Shown here: positions 8,428-17,025 of the stretch, one piece after another
How positions within the stretch are numbered: position 1 is the stretch's first letter
How the letters are laid out: every line of letters begins with the position of its first letter
NCBI GenBank assembly: GCA_903876735.1
Contig: CAIRAW010000067.1
Span: 1-64,000, forward strand
DNA: 64,000 bases
Direction: 5' to 3'
Source: an uncultured beta proteobacterium
Lineage (GTDB): Bacteria > Pseudomonadota > Gammaproteobacteria > Burkholderiales > Burkholderiaceae_C
Notes under the pieces: model-generated
What the model was told of the DNA's origin: nothing
Databases searched by the model: none
What the model saw: the letters and a program-made list of their open reading frames with translations, nothing else
Program-made: the position numbers and the translations under genes

Positions 8428-10524
8428 ATGGATGCAATCAGACACTGGCTGGCGCCGCCTGCTTTCGCGGATGACCCGGAGAAGACTCGCCAGGCAGCCC
8501 TGATCAACCTTATCGGCATCTGCAGCATCGCATTTGTCCTGCTGGTCGAGCTTGGTTCTTTGCTCGGCAACGGAACGCCTCCAATCAGCACGCAGATTCT
8601 GGACCTCATCGCATGTGTGGTGATGGCGCAATTGTTGCGCTGGCTGCGTCGTGGCCGGGTGGCATTGGCGGGCTTCGGCCTGATCATTTTCGGGCTGGTT
8701 TACATCATTGTTGTCAATGCAAGCCTGGGAGGGATCAACACGCCCACAGCATCGGTCTTTGTCTTTTGGGTGCTTGTGACAGGCTTGCTCTTTGACCTGC
8801 CTGGTGTGCTGTTCGGTACCGCTGCCGCCTCGCTGGCAGTGCTGGGTTTGATCGTGGCCAAACACCTGGCCTGGTTACCTGAACCCTATCAGGGCGTCGC
8901 CGTCACGCAGTGGATTACCTTTACGACATTGTTCGGATTCGCCAGCGGTCTTACCTACTACATCAATCTCAGCATCAAAAGAGGACGCGTACTGGCCGAG
9001 GAAAGCGAACGACGCTACCGCACCCTGGTGGAATGGACGCCGGAAGCGCTCGTTGTATATCGCAATGACCTTATTCTGTATGTCAATCCGGCGGGGGTGG
9101 AGATGCTGGGGGCTGGCGCAGCGCGTGATGTGCTGGGTACTTCGGTGCTGAGTTGGGTAGATCCGGACTACCGATCAAACATCCTGGCGCGTCGCGCGGA
9201 TCGCCATAAACTGGAGCATGACATCCACGCACCGCGGCTTGAAGAGAAGTTGCGCAAGGTGGATGGAACCGTTATCGACGTTGAAATCATGATCAGGACG
9301 ATTGATTACAACGGAGAAGCGGCGCGCCAAGCCTTGATACGTGACATCACGCAGAGCAAGATAACAACCGCAGCCCTCGAAGCGGCCCGGTTGGAGGCTG
9401 AGCATGCCAGCCGGTCGAAGTCGCGTTTCCTGGCATCTGGCAGTCACGACCTGCGCCAACCGGCCCATGCCCTGGGCCTGTTTGTTTCCAGACTGGCCGA
9501 GGTGTCCAGTGACGAGCAGACCCGGCAATTGGTGGAAGGCGCACAGGCCTCGGTGCGCACCATGCAGGACATGCTCGATCAGTTCTTCGACATCGCGCGC
9601 CTGGAGTCGGAACATGCGCAAGTCAGCCGGGTTGCGTTTCCGATTCAGGGTGTGTTTGCGCAATTGCGCGACAGTTTTGCCGACGCGGCGAGCACCAAGG
9701 GTCTGCACCTTCGCTTTCGGCCCTCAAAGGCCTGGGTCCGGAGTGACCCGGGGCTGCTGCACCGAATTCTGCTCAACCTGGTTAGCAATGCGGTCAAGTA
9801 CACGCAGCAGGGTGCAATCCTGGTGGCCTGCCGGGTGTCTAACGACCCAACCCAACTTCGCATTGAGGTGCGCGACAGCGGCGTCGGCATCGACGCGCAG
9901 CACCATGAAAATATTTTCGAGGAGTTTTTTCAGGTCGGCAATTTCCAGCGTGACCGGGCTCAGGGTCTGGGTGTGGGCCTGAGCATTGTGGACCGGGCCT
10001 GCCGTCTGCTGAACCATCCGCTGGCGCTGCAATCGGCTTCGGGCTGTGGAACACGATTCACCCTGACCGTGCCCTTGGCGCCAGCGCGCGCGGGCGGAAG
10101 CTACGAGGACGCGATGGAATCGGCTTCAAAGGCCCAACTCACAGGCCTGCGCGTATTGTTGATCGAGGATGACGAACTCGGTCGCGTGAGTCTGGCGGGT
10201 CTGCTGCGGTCCTGGGGCTGCGATGTGATGGATTTTTCAGGGGCGCAAGCCGCCTGCGATGCCTATCGGCAGGATCGGGCGATCGACATCATCATCAGCG
10301 ACTATCGATTGGGTGGCGGGATCAATGGCGTCGAGGCCGTGGCACGTTTTCGCACCCTCGCCGGTGTGCCGATCGCAGCCTGCCTGATCAGCGGTGACAC
10401 CGATCTGAACGTCAGGAGCCAAGCGCAAGCCGCAGGAATGAGCCTTCTGCAAAAACCGGTACGACCGGCCAAACTGCGGGGCCTGATTCGACACATGGTC
10501 CAGGCCGGTCCCAGGATTTCCTGA
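8428..10524 (+). CDS. Hybrid sensor histidine kinase/response regulator with PAS domain
   Basis: A 698-residue membrane kinase: five or six helices (about 25-182), a PAS domain (about 195-312), HisKA with phospho-acceptor His340 in SHDLRQPAHAL, HATPase_c (about 440-560; N box LVSNAVKY, G boxes DSGVGID and GLGVGLS) and a C-terminal receiver (573-690) with Asp625. The DLRQPxHAL H-box is typical of a proteobacterial hybrid kinase family. ATG 8428 is preferred over GTG 8398 because AGAGGA lies 7 nt upstream. No output regulator is adjacent on this strand; the neighbours are a separate LytS/LytTR pair. Signal unknown. Confidence 0.92.
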   Translation: MDAIRHWLAPPAFADDPEKTRQAALINLIGICSIAFVLLVELGSLLGNGTPPISTQILDLIACVVMAQLLRWLRRGRVALAGFGLIIFGLVYIIVVNASLGGINTPTASVFVFWVLVTGLLFDLPGVLFGTAAASLAVLGLIVAKHLAWLPEPYQGVAVTQWITFTTLFGFASGLTYYINLSIKRGRVLAEESERRYRTLVEWTPEALVVYRNDLILYVNPAGVEMLGAGAARDVLGTSVLSWVDPDYRSNILARRADRHKLEHDIHAPRLEEKLRKVDGTVIDVEIMIRTIDYNGEAARQALIRDITQSKITTAALEAARLEAEHASRSKSRFLASGSHDLRQPAHALGLFVSRLAEVSSDEQTRQLVEGAQASVRTMQDMLDQFFDIARLESEHAQVSRVAFPIQGVFAQLRDSFADAASTKGLHLRFRPSKAWVRSDPGLLHRILLNLVSNAVKYTQQGAILVACRVSNDPTQLRIEVRDSGVGIDAQHHENIFEEFFQVGNFQRDRAQGLGVGLSIVDRACRLLNHPLALQSASGCGTRFTLTVPLAPARAGGSYEDAMESASKAQLTGLRVLLIEDDELGRVSLAGLLRSWGCDVMDFSGAQAACDAYRQDRAIDIIISDYRLGGGINGVEAVARFRTLAGVPIAACLISGDTDLNVRSQAQAAGMSLLQKPVRPAKLRGLIRHMVQAGPRIS

Positions 10525-10560
10525 GCGCCAGTCTTTCGCCTTTGAGCGTGGCTTTGCAAC

Positions 10561-11373
10561 CTACATAGCCTTGAACAGGTGGCTGTAGAGACGGCTCACC
10601 GGCAGTCGCTCGCTGCGGCCGCTCAGGCTGACGCTGAGTTTGCCGGCTTCGTCGCGCGTGACACTGAGCAGACAGCTTGAATTGACCACGGTGCCGCGGT
10701 GGATCTGCCAAAAAACGCTGGCATCGAGCTGCGGCAACAGGTCCTTGAGCGGGGTGCGGATCAGGTATTCATGCGTGGCCGTGAGCACCCGCACGTACTT
10801 GTCGGCGGCATCAAAATAGATTACCTCGCTGACCGGCACCATGCGGATCGCGGTGCCGACGCTGACCTGGATCATTTTCAAAGGCGTTGTCGCTGGTGGC
10901 GCCGCTGCACCCAATAAGCCCCGCAATTGCGCCAGCGTGGTGTCGAGATCGGGCGTTGCCTGTGTGCGATGGCCCAGGACGGTTTGCAGTTTGGATACCG
11001 TCTTTTGCAAGCGCACGGCTTGCAGCGGCTTGAGCAGGTAGTCGATGGCCTGGGCCTCAAAGGCCGCCACAGCGTACTGGTCATACGCGGTGACGAAGAC
11101 CAGCGCCGGAAACGGCTTCTCCAAAGCCACAGCGTCCCAGGCGTCGACCAGTTCGGCGGCGGCTTCCAGCCCGCTCAGGCCTGGCATGCGGATGTCAAAG
11201 AACAACACATCGGGCTTGTGCTGCAAGGCCTGCGCCACAGCGGAGGCGCCATCACCAACCACGGCCAGCACCTGCAATTCGGGCCAGGTGCGCGCCAGTT
11301 CGGCCTGCAGCGCTGAAGCCAGCAGCGGCTCGTCTTCGGCGATCAGGGCGGTGGGGCGCGGGAGGGGGCTCAT
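10561..11373 (-). CDS. LytTR-family response regulator
   Basis: A 270-residue DNA-binding response regulator with receiver domain (acidic Glu13-Asp14, phospho-acceptor Asp60 in LFFDIRMPG, switch Thr in FVTAYD, Lys in YLLKP) and a C-terminal LytTR domain (about 168-268, with IQVSVGTAIRMVPVSEVIYFDAADKYV and IHRGTVVNSSCL). AlgR, AgrA and LytR belong to this class. ATG 11373 overlaps the kinase stop by ATGA, so the two are co-translated; the in-frame ATG at 11382 is less likely. The target genes are unknown; the 2TM protein upstream is a candidate. Confidence 0.93.
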   Translation of the reverse strand: MSPLPRPTALIAEDEPLLASALQAELARTWPELQVLAVVGDGASAVAQALQHKPDVLFFDIRMPGLSGLEAAAELVDAWDAVALEKPFPALVFVTAYDQYAVAAFEAQAIDYLLKPLQAVRLQKTVSKLQTVLGHRTQATPDLDTTLAQLRGLLGAAAPPATTPLKMIQVSVGTAIRMVPVSEVIYFDAADKYVRVLTATHEYLIRTPLKDLLPQLDASVFWQIHRGTVVNSSCLLSVTRDEAGKLSVSLSGRSERLPVSRLYSHLFKAM

Positions 11374-12437
11374 GCTGCACAAGGGTAAGTGACGCGGGCC
11401 AGTGTGCCCTGCGTTTCATCCGCACGCAACGCAAGCGTGGCATCTTCGCCATAGGCGTTGGCCAGGCGTTCACGGACCTGGGTCAGACCAAAACCTTCGG
11501 GCGCCTTGCTGCCTCGGGGCAGGCCGACGCCGCTGTCTTGCACTTCCAGTGTCAACTGCCCCGGTGCGTGCTGCGCCCGTACCGTGATGTGGCCACCCTC
11601 GATCTTGGGCTCCAGGCCATGGCGGATGGCGTTTTCAACCAGCGGCTGCAGCAAGAGCGTGGGTACCGGCAATTGCGCCAACTCCGGCGGCAGATCCAGG
11701 CGGTAGTGCAGGCGTGGCCCCATGCGTACCGCGATCAGTTCCAGGTAGTCGCGCAGACGCTCGAACTCGGTTTGCAAGCTGTGCGTGGTGGCGCGCGAGG
11801 CCGACAGCGTGGCGCGCAGGTAGGCATTGAGCCGGTCCAGCATTTCGGTGGCGGCAATCGGGTTGACTGCTATGAGCGCGCGCAGATTGGCCAGTGTGTT
11901 GAACAGCATGTGCGGCTCAAGCTGAGTCTGTAGCAACTTGAGCTGCGACTCGGCTGCCTGGCGTTGCGCCGCCTCAGCCTGCGCGCTGGCCAGCGCCATT
12001 TCTTCGCCAGCCGCTGCCAGTTGTTCGCGGCTCATGAAGTAGTAGCTCAGGGCGCCGCCGGCCAGCAGACTCAGCAGCAGATAGCCCAGCATCAGACGTG
12101 GCTGGCCGGCGCCGAACCCGCCAAGCGGGTGCCCCAGCAAGGCACCAGCCAGGTACAGGCCGCTCGTGTAACCCAGCACAACGCACAGCGGTACCAGCAG
12201 GTACATGCGTCGCCATTGCAGATCGGGCCTGGGCATCAGCCAGTACAGTGCCGCCTCGATCAGCAGCCAGATGCTCACGCCAATGCAGTGCGAATAGACC
12301 AGGTTGACGCCAAAATCGCCCGCGCCAAAAGCGGTCAGAAGCAGGGCAATGACGGTGTTGACACTCAGCCCCGGCAAACTGCGCTGGGCCAGCGCCCACG
12401 TCGTCCCGCGGCATGGCGTCGGCGACACGGCGGTCAT
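11370..12437 (-). CDS. LytS/YehU-type sensor histidine kinase
   Basis: A 355-residue His_kinase-family sensor (PF06580 type): about four membrane helices (about 27-140), coiled-coil, His176 in LQTQLEPHMLFN, and HATPase (N box QPLVENAIRHGLEP; DSGVGLPRG; GFGLTQVRERL). It should phosphorylate the LytTR regulator encoded next. ATG 12437 overlaps the last base of the 2TM gene stop, giving a three-gene overlapping operon. Upstream in-frame sequence to 12557 lies inside the 2TM gene and is rejected as N-terminus. Confidence 0.92.
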   Translation of the reverse strand: MTAVSPTPCRGTTWALAQRSLPGLSVNTVIALLLTAFGAGDFGVNLVYSHCIGVSIWLLIEAALYWLMPRPDLQWRRMYLLVPLCVVLGYTSGLYLAGALLGHPLGGFGAGQPRLMLGYLLLSLLAGGALSYYFMSREQLAAAGEEMALASAQAEAAQRQAAESQLKLLQTQLEPHMLFNTLANLRALIAVNPIAATEMLDRLNAYLRATLSASRATTHSLQTEFERLRDYLELIAVRMGPRLHYRLDLPPELAQLPVPTLLLQPLVENAIRHGLEPKIEGGHITVRAQHAPGQLTLEVQDSGVGLPRGSKAPEGFGLTQVRERLANAYGEDATLALRADETQGTLARVTYPCAA

Positions 12438-12724
12438 CACGGCCGGTTCTGCTGTTGCAGATGGTCGCGTTCCTTTTGCACCAGGTGCTCGCGCAGCCGA
12501 TCGGCCGGGGCGCTCACAAAGACCACAATGCCGTGGATCATCAGACCCAGCCCCCATCCCAGCAGCGGGTACACGGCCCAGTCATGACCGGCAAAAGCCG
12601 ACTTCAGGGCCAGCCCCAGGTTGACGACGATGTAAACAAAGGCGTGCGTGTACCAGCCCATCTTTCGTTTGGCCCGTTTCTGCGCCAATGTTTCGATGTC
12701 TTGCGGGCTCATGGCAGGGTTCAT
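12437..12724 (-). CDS. 2TM-domain membrane protein
   Basis: A 95-residue protein: MSPQDIETLAQKRAKRKMGWYTHAFVYIVVNLGLAL, then WAVYPLLGWGLGLMIHGIVVF and a charged tail, which matches the 2TM domain (PF13239) found next to or fused with LytS-type kinases. Two helices at about 27-47 and 55-78. ATG 12724 was chosen by family length; ATG 12712 is also possible. Likely an accessory of the overlapping kinase; function unproven. Confidence 0.85.
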   Translation of the reverse strand: MNPAMSPQDIETLAQKRAKRKMGWYTHAFVYIVVNLGLALKSAFAGHDWAVYPLLGWGLGLMIHGIVVFVSAPADRLREHLVQKERDHLQQQNRP

Positions 12725-12827
12725 GGATAGCTCCAGGTAAGTCAGGTGATGACGCAACTGTAGCCGTCCGGCCCCGGTTGGGCTTGCGGTGTGCGACGAA
12801 ACGCCGATCAGCGCGCGCCAGACGACG

Positions 12828-13646
12828 CTACAAGGCGCGACTTTCCGAGCGGCCAAGCGTCCACGCCAGTCCCAGGCCGATCGACAGGCCACTGGACTGC
12901 GCATGCAGCGGGCTGTTCAGATTGGCGGCGCCGGCGTAGGACTCCAGGCGCAACAGGCCGAAGACGCGCAAATCGGGGTTCAGGTCTTTGGACAGGTTCA
13001 AGCTCAGGCGCGTGGCAATCAGGCCGGCCTTGGCATCGTAGGCCGGACGCAGCAGGCTGGCGTATTGCAGCGCGACGTCGTAAAAGTAGCGATTGAGCTT
13101 TTGGTCCCCCAGGACCACGCTGGCGCCGCCGCTCAAACTCCAGCCGGCACCGATGTCGCGCGATTCATAACGCAACTCGGGCTCGAAAGCCAGGCCTTGC
13201 GGGTGCACGCCACCCCGGACTTCCAGCACGGCACGCAGCGGCAGGTCGAGCCGCAGGCGCTGACCTGGCCCGGGCCGGGCCAGTGTGAGCTTCAGGCGCG
13301 GGCCGAATTCAACCAGGGTGCCCAGGTCGGGCATGCCCTGGCGCGTTGTCGTGTCCTGCGAATTCGAGGGCAGGGAAGCGCCCAGGCCCAGATCGAATTC
13401 GGTCTGATCGGTGTGCAGCAGGCGCGCGCCGATGCCGCTGCGGTCCACGCGCACAATCTCGCCCCGGTAAACAAAATAGGGAAGCAGCAGGCTGCGCGCA
13501 CTGCGGTCGGGCGAGCCGGGGTAGGACGGTGTCGAGGCCGTGCCGCCGAATACGCCGGCCTCCCACAGGGGCAGTCCGGTCTCCTGCGCTTGCACCGTCA
13601 AGGCCGTGGCCAGCAGGCCCGCGCCCAAAAGCAGGATTTTCTTCAT
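12828..13646 (-). CDS. MipA/OmpV family outer-membrane protein
   Basis: A 272-residue precursor with signal peptide (about 1-20, LTVQAQ) followed by [20 protein letters not shown], a typical MipA/OmpV beginning (strand, then P.YPGS), and a chain of amphipathic beta strands ([25 protein letters not shown]). E. coli MipA is a scaffold for murein enzymes; OmpV is a porin-like barrel; most homologues are unassigned. ATG 13646 starts the signal peptide; the frame upstream is not conserved-looking. It diverges from uppP. Confidence 0.85.
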   Translation of the reverse strand: MKKILLLGAGLLATALTVQAQETGLPLWEAGVFGGTASTPSYPGSPDRSARSLLLPYFVYRGEIVRVDRSGIGARLLHTDQTEFDLGLGASLPSNSQDTTTRQGMPDLGTLVEFGPRLKLTLARPGPGQRLRLDLPLRAVLEVRGGVHPQGLAFEPELRYESRDIGAGWSLSGGASVVLGDQKLNRYFYDVALQYASLLRPAYDAKAGLIATRLSLNLSKDLNPDLRVFGLLRLESYAGAANLNSPLHAQSSGLSIGLGLAWTLGRSESRAL

Positions 13647-13788
13647 GAATTCATCGTCCCTTTGCGTGTTGAACAAGCGCCACCGTGCGGTCGTATCGGC
13701 CCAATTGAAGCACGAATTGCAGGGCACAGCCGGTGCGCAATGCCAGCGCGGCGACAATCGCAGGTCTGAATTGATTTGGGAGCAAGTT

Positions 13789-14622
13789 TTGGATATTGCG
13801 TTATTGGGCAAGGCCGCCGTCATGGGCGTAGTGGAAGGCCTGACGGAATTCCTGCCGATTTCATCAACCGGGCATCTGATTCTGGCCGGTGCGTTGCTGG
13901 GTTTTGACGACGACAAGGCCAAGGTTTTTGACATTGCGATCCAGACCGGTGCCATCTTTGCCGTAATCCTGGTTTACTGGGCCAAGATTCGCGATACCGT
14001 CCTGGCGCTCCCCAGCGAACGTCAGGCGCAGCGCTTCGCCCTCAATGTGCTGATTGCTTTTTTGCCGGCCGTAATTTTGGGGCTGTTGTTCGGCAAGGCC
14101 ATCAAGGCGCATCTGTTCACGCCGGTCGTGGTGGCCAGTACCTTCATCCTCGGCGGCTTCCTCATTCTTTGGGCAGAACGGCGCCAGGCCCGCAATCCGG
14201 CCGTGGCGCGTATCCATGATGTGGACGAGATGACGCCGCTCGACGCGCTCAAAGTCGGTCTTGCGCAGTGCCTGGCCATGATCCCGGGTACCAGCCGCAG
14301 TGGCGCCACCATCATCGGCGGCATGTTGCTGGGTCTGTCGCGCAAGGCGGCCACCGAGTTCTCGTTCTACCTCGCGATTCCAACCCTGATCGGCGCCGGC
14401 GTCTACAGCCTGTACAAGGAGCGCGCCCTGCTTTCACTGGCAGACCTGCCGTTGTTCGGGGTCGGCTTGGTGGTTTCCTTCCTCAGCGCCTGGCTGTGCA
14501 TCCGCTGGTTGCTGCGCTACATCGCCAGCCACAGCTTTGCCGGCTTTGCCTACTACCGTATCGTCTTTGGCGTGGTGGTGCTGGCAACGGCCTGGACGGG
14601 CGCTGTGACCTGGGCTGCCTGA
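13789..14622 (+). CDS. uppP: Undecaprenyl-diphosphatase
   Basis: An integral membrane phosphatase (277 residues from TTG) that recycles undecaprenyl pyrophosphate for peptidoglycan synthesis and can confer bacitracin resistance. Both signature motifs are present: [17 protein letters not shown] near the N-terminus and PGTSRSGAT in the second half. No ATG sits at the expected N-terminus; TTG 13789 gives M-D-I-A-L-L-G, preceded by GGGAG at 6-nt spacing, which fits the family length. About eight hydrophobic helices are visible. Confidence 0.95.
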   Translation: MDIALLGKAAVMGVVEGLTEFLPISSTGHLILAGALLGFDDDKAKVFDIAIQTGAIFAVILVYWAKIRDTVLALPSERQAQRFALNVLIAFLPAVILGLLFGKAIKAHLFTPVVVASTFILGGFLILWAERRQARNPAVARIHDVDEMTPLDALKVGLAQCLAMIPGTSRSGATIIGGMLLGLSRKAATEFSFYLAIPTLIGAGVYSLYKERALLSLADLPLFGVGLVVSFLSAWLCIRWLLRYIASHSFAGFAYYRIVFGVVVLATAWTGAVTWAA

Positions 14623-14626
14623 TCGC

Positions 14627-15445
14627 TCAGGCCGTGCCCTGCATGCAAAGCAGGGAGGCCTCGATGGCGGCGGCGGTGGCGAGCGGCTTTTCCATCGGGA
14701 ACAGGTGGCTGCCGTCGAGCATCATGACCCGGCCGTGCGTGATCTTTTCGGTCATGGCCATGCCGACCTGTTTCATCTCGGCCGAACGCGTGCCACCGAT
14801 AAACGACACCTTGCACTTGACCGGATGGCGCTGCAGCAATCGGTCCAGGTTGTCGGGCAGGGTGTTGTAGATTGCGGTCTCGACGACACGGTCAAAGCTC
14901 AATACCCGCTTGCGTTCGGCACCGCGTCCTTCGTCGTGGGTGCCGTGGGCGATGTAGTCACTTAATACCTGCGGATCCCACTTGGCGAATGCCTTTTTGT
15001 GATGAAAGTGCGCCAGCGCCTCTTCGGCGCTGGGCCACTGCGTGCGCCGGCGCTGGCTGGTGGCCCCGGGCGAGAACGACCCCACCATTTGTGCGCTTTT
15101 CATGACCCCCAGCGTGGTGGCACGCCAGCCGCCCAGGATCGGCGAGTCCAGCAGCAACACGCCACGCGCCAGGCCGGGCGCCTGCGCCGCCGCCATCAGG
15201 CTCACAAAGCCGCCGAAAGAATGGCCAACCAGGTAGACCGGCTCACCGACTTTTTCAACTTCAGCCTGGGTGAAGTCGATCAGTTGCTGCACCAGATGCG
15301 GCCAGTTGTTTGTGACCGGGTAGCCGCTGTCGTGGCCGAATTTCTCGATCGCCCTGACCTTGAAGCCGCGTGACTTCAGACTTTTGAACAGGACACCATA
15401 GGTGCTGGCGGGGAAGCTGTTGGCGTGGGAGAAAACAATCATCAT
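14627..15445 (-). CDS. Alpha/beta hydrolase
   Basis: A 272-residue serine hydrolase with nucleophile elbow GHSFGG (Ser76), an oxyanion region SHANSFPAS near the N-terminus, and catalytic His247 in DGSHLFPMEKP. No signal peptide, so cytoplasmic. The substrate cannot be predicted; homologues are annotated simply as alpha/beta hydrolases. It is convergent with uppP (4 bp) and 16 bp downstream of the Anbu gene on the same strand, so the two may be cotranscribed. Confidence 0.9.
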   Translation of the reverse strand: MMIVFSHANSFPASTYGVLFKSLKSRGFKVRAIEKFGHDSGYPVTNNWPHLVQQLIDFTQAEVEKVGEPVYLVGHSFGGFVSLMAAAQAPGLARGVLLLDSPILGGWRATTLGVMKSAQMVGSFSPGATSQRRRTQWPSAEEALAHFHHKKAFAKWDPQVLSDYIAHGTHDEGRGAERKRVLSFDRVVETAIYNTLPDNLDRLLQRHPVKCKVSFIGGTRSAEMKQVGMAMTEKITHGRVMMLDGSHLFPMEKPLATAAAIEASLLCMQGTA

Positions 15446-15461
15446 GCAGGCAAGGCAGGGT

Positions 15462-16289
15462 TCATATCAGTTTTTCCTGCGGCGTACTGATCTTCTTCAG
15501 GGGCCGATTGCGCCCGGTCTGTGTCATCAGCGGCACCTCGGTCTGCTCACCGTTCCACATCGGGTCTTCGATGCTGTCGAAGACTTCACGCAGCTTTTGC
15601 CCCCAACTGCCATGCAGCATCCGGAAGTACGGATTGTTCTCGTCGATGCACACCACCTTGTCGGTCTGAAACGCGTCGGCCTCATAGATCACCATGTCGA
15701 GCGGCAGACCAACCGACAGGTTGGATTTGAGCGTTGAGTCCATTGAGACCAGCGCGCACTTGGCGGCCTCGTCCAGCGGCGTGGTGGGTGTGATGACGCG
15801 GTCCAGCACGGGCTTGCCGTACTTGGATTCACCGACCTGAAAGTAGGGCGTCTCGGGCGTTGCCTCGATGAAGTTACCGGCCGAATAGACCTGGAACAAG
15901 CGCATGCCTTCGCCCTTGATCTGGCCGCCAAAGATCAGGGACACATTGAATTCGACGCCAGCCAGTTTGAGCGAGGCGGCGTCGCGCTCGTAGACATGGC
16001 GGATCGCCGCACCCAGTACGCGAGCCGCGTCAAACATGCTCTTGGCGTTCCAGATTGTGATCGGGTCACTGTCTTCGTGTTCCTTGATCTGCTCGATCTG
16101 CAATATCTCGCGCACCGACTGCGACACGCTCAGGTTGCCTGCCGAAAGCAGCACCATGAAGCGGTCGCCCGGCTTTTCATAAACGATCATTTTCCGGAAA
16201 GTGCTGATTTGATCGAGCCCGGCATTGGTGCGGGAGTCGGACAGAAAGACCAGCCCGGCATTGAGTTTGATGGCGACGCAGTAAGTCAT
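15462..16289 (-). CDS. Anbu-type proteasome-like protease (ancestral beta subunit)
   Basis: A 275-residue Ntn-hydrolase of the Anbu/20S proteasome beta family: after the initiator Met, Thr2 of MTYCVAIKLNAGLVFLSDSRTNAG is the predicted N-terminal nucleophile, with Asp18 and Arg20 in SDSR. The fold continues through LLSAGNLSVSQSVREIL and VALVSMDSTLKSNLSVGLPLDM. Anbu forms open helical/spiral assemblies. In most genomes it lies with alpha-E, circularly permuted ATP-grasp and transglutaminase genes; none of these is in this window. Its neighbours are a hydrolase and a rhodanese. Confidence 0.88.
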   Translation of the reverse strand: MTYCVAIKLNAGLVFLSDSRTNAGLDQISTFRKMIVYEKPGDRFMVLLSAGNLSVSQSVREILQIEQIKEHEDSDPITIWNAKSMFDAARVLGAAIRHVYERDAASLKLAGVEFNVSLIFGGQIKGEGMRLFQVYSAGNFIEATPETPYFQVGESKYGKPVLDRVITPTTPLDEAAKCALVSMDSTLKSNLSVGLPLDMVIYEADAFQTDKVVCIDENNPYFRMLHGSWGQKLREVFDSIEDPMWNGEQTEVPLMTQTGRNRPLKKISTPQEKLI

Positions 16290-16523
16290 TTTCTGGATGA
16301 TTAGGGGAAATACCTAGAGTGTACCGGGCCAGGGAGACGCCGAAGTGGCGGGTAAATCCGCCGCTGTTCAAGGCGCCAGCCTGGTTTTGCTTGCCTAAGA
16401 TCTTCTTACTGTCGGTCATGGAAATGGGAACAGTGTGTGCGCCACACGTTCTCACATTTCCAGTCGATGGCGCTTGAATGGCAGTGGCTTCGTTCGGAAT
16501 TTGCAATACCCAAGGGAGAAAAA

Positions 16524-17000
16524 ATGCATACCAATAGTGCAGGAAATGGTTTCAACGCGTGGAGGTTTTTGGTCGCAGCGGTCGCTTTCGCGCTGGCCGG
16601 CTCGGCCTGGGCACAGTCAGAAACACCGACGGCATTGCCCGGTGGCAAGGTCATTTCGGTTGACGAGGCGCGCAAACTGTCTGACGGCAAGCCGGCATTT
16701 TTTGTTGACACGCGCAGCGTGGTCAACTTCGGCAAGGGGCATGTGCCCGGCGCGCGGGCAATTCCCTATAAAGGCACCAGTGATGACTCGGCCGCCTTTG
16801 AGGCGGGCAAAGACCAGTTTGAGCTCGGCAAGCTGCCGGGCAACAAGGATCAGGTCGTGATCTTTTACAGCGATGGACCAACCGGCTGGAAGAGCTACAA
16901 GGCGGCCGTTTGGGCCATCAAGGCGGGCCACAAGAACGTGAACTACATGCGAAGCGGGTGGACGGAGTGGCAAGGCAAGGGCTACCCGGTCGAGAACTGA
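16524..17000 (+). CDS. Exported rhodanese-like protein lacking the catalytic cysteine
   Basis: A 158-residue protein with signal peptide (about 1-30, GSAWA|Q) and a rhodanese fold: [23 protein letters not shown], then the active-site loop [13 protein letters not shown], where Ser116 occupies the position normally held by the sulfur-accepting Cys. It is thus probably not a sulfurtransferase but a binding or structural module. ATG 16524 has an AAGGGAG RBS; the frame upstream is not signal-like. It ends 25 bp before the chemoreceptor gene and may share its transcript. Confidence 0.85.
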   Translation: MHTNSAGNGFNAWRFLVAAVAFALAGSAWAQSETPTALPGGKVISVDEARKLSDGKPAFFVDTRSVVNFGKGHVPGARAIPYKGTSDDSAAFEAGKDQFELGKLPGNKDQVVIFYSDGPTGWKSYKAAVWAIKAGHKNVNYMRSGWTEWQGKGYPVEN

Positions 17001-17025
17001 TGGCCCCCTTTCAACTAATGCTGGA

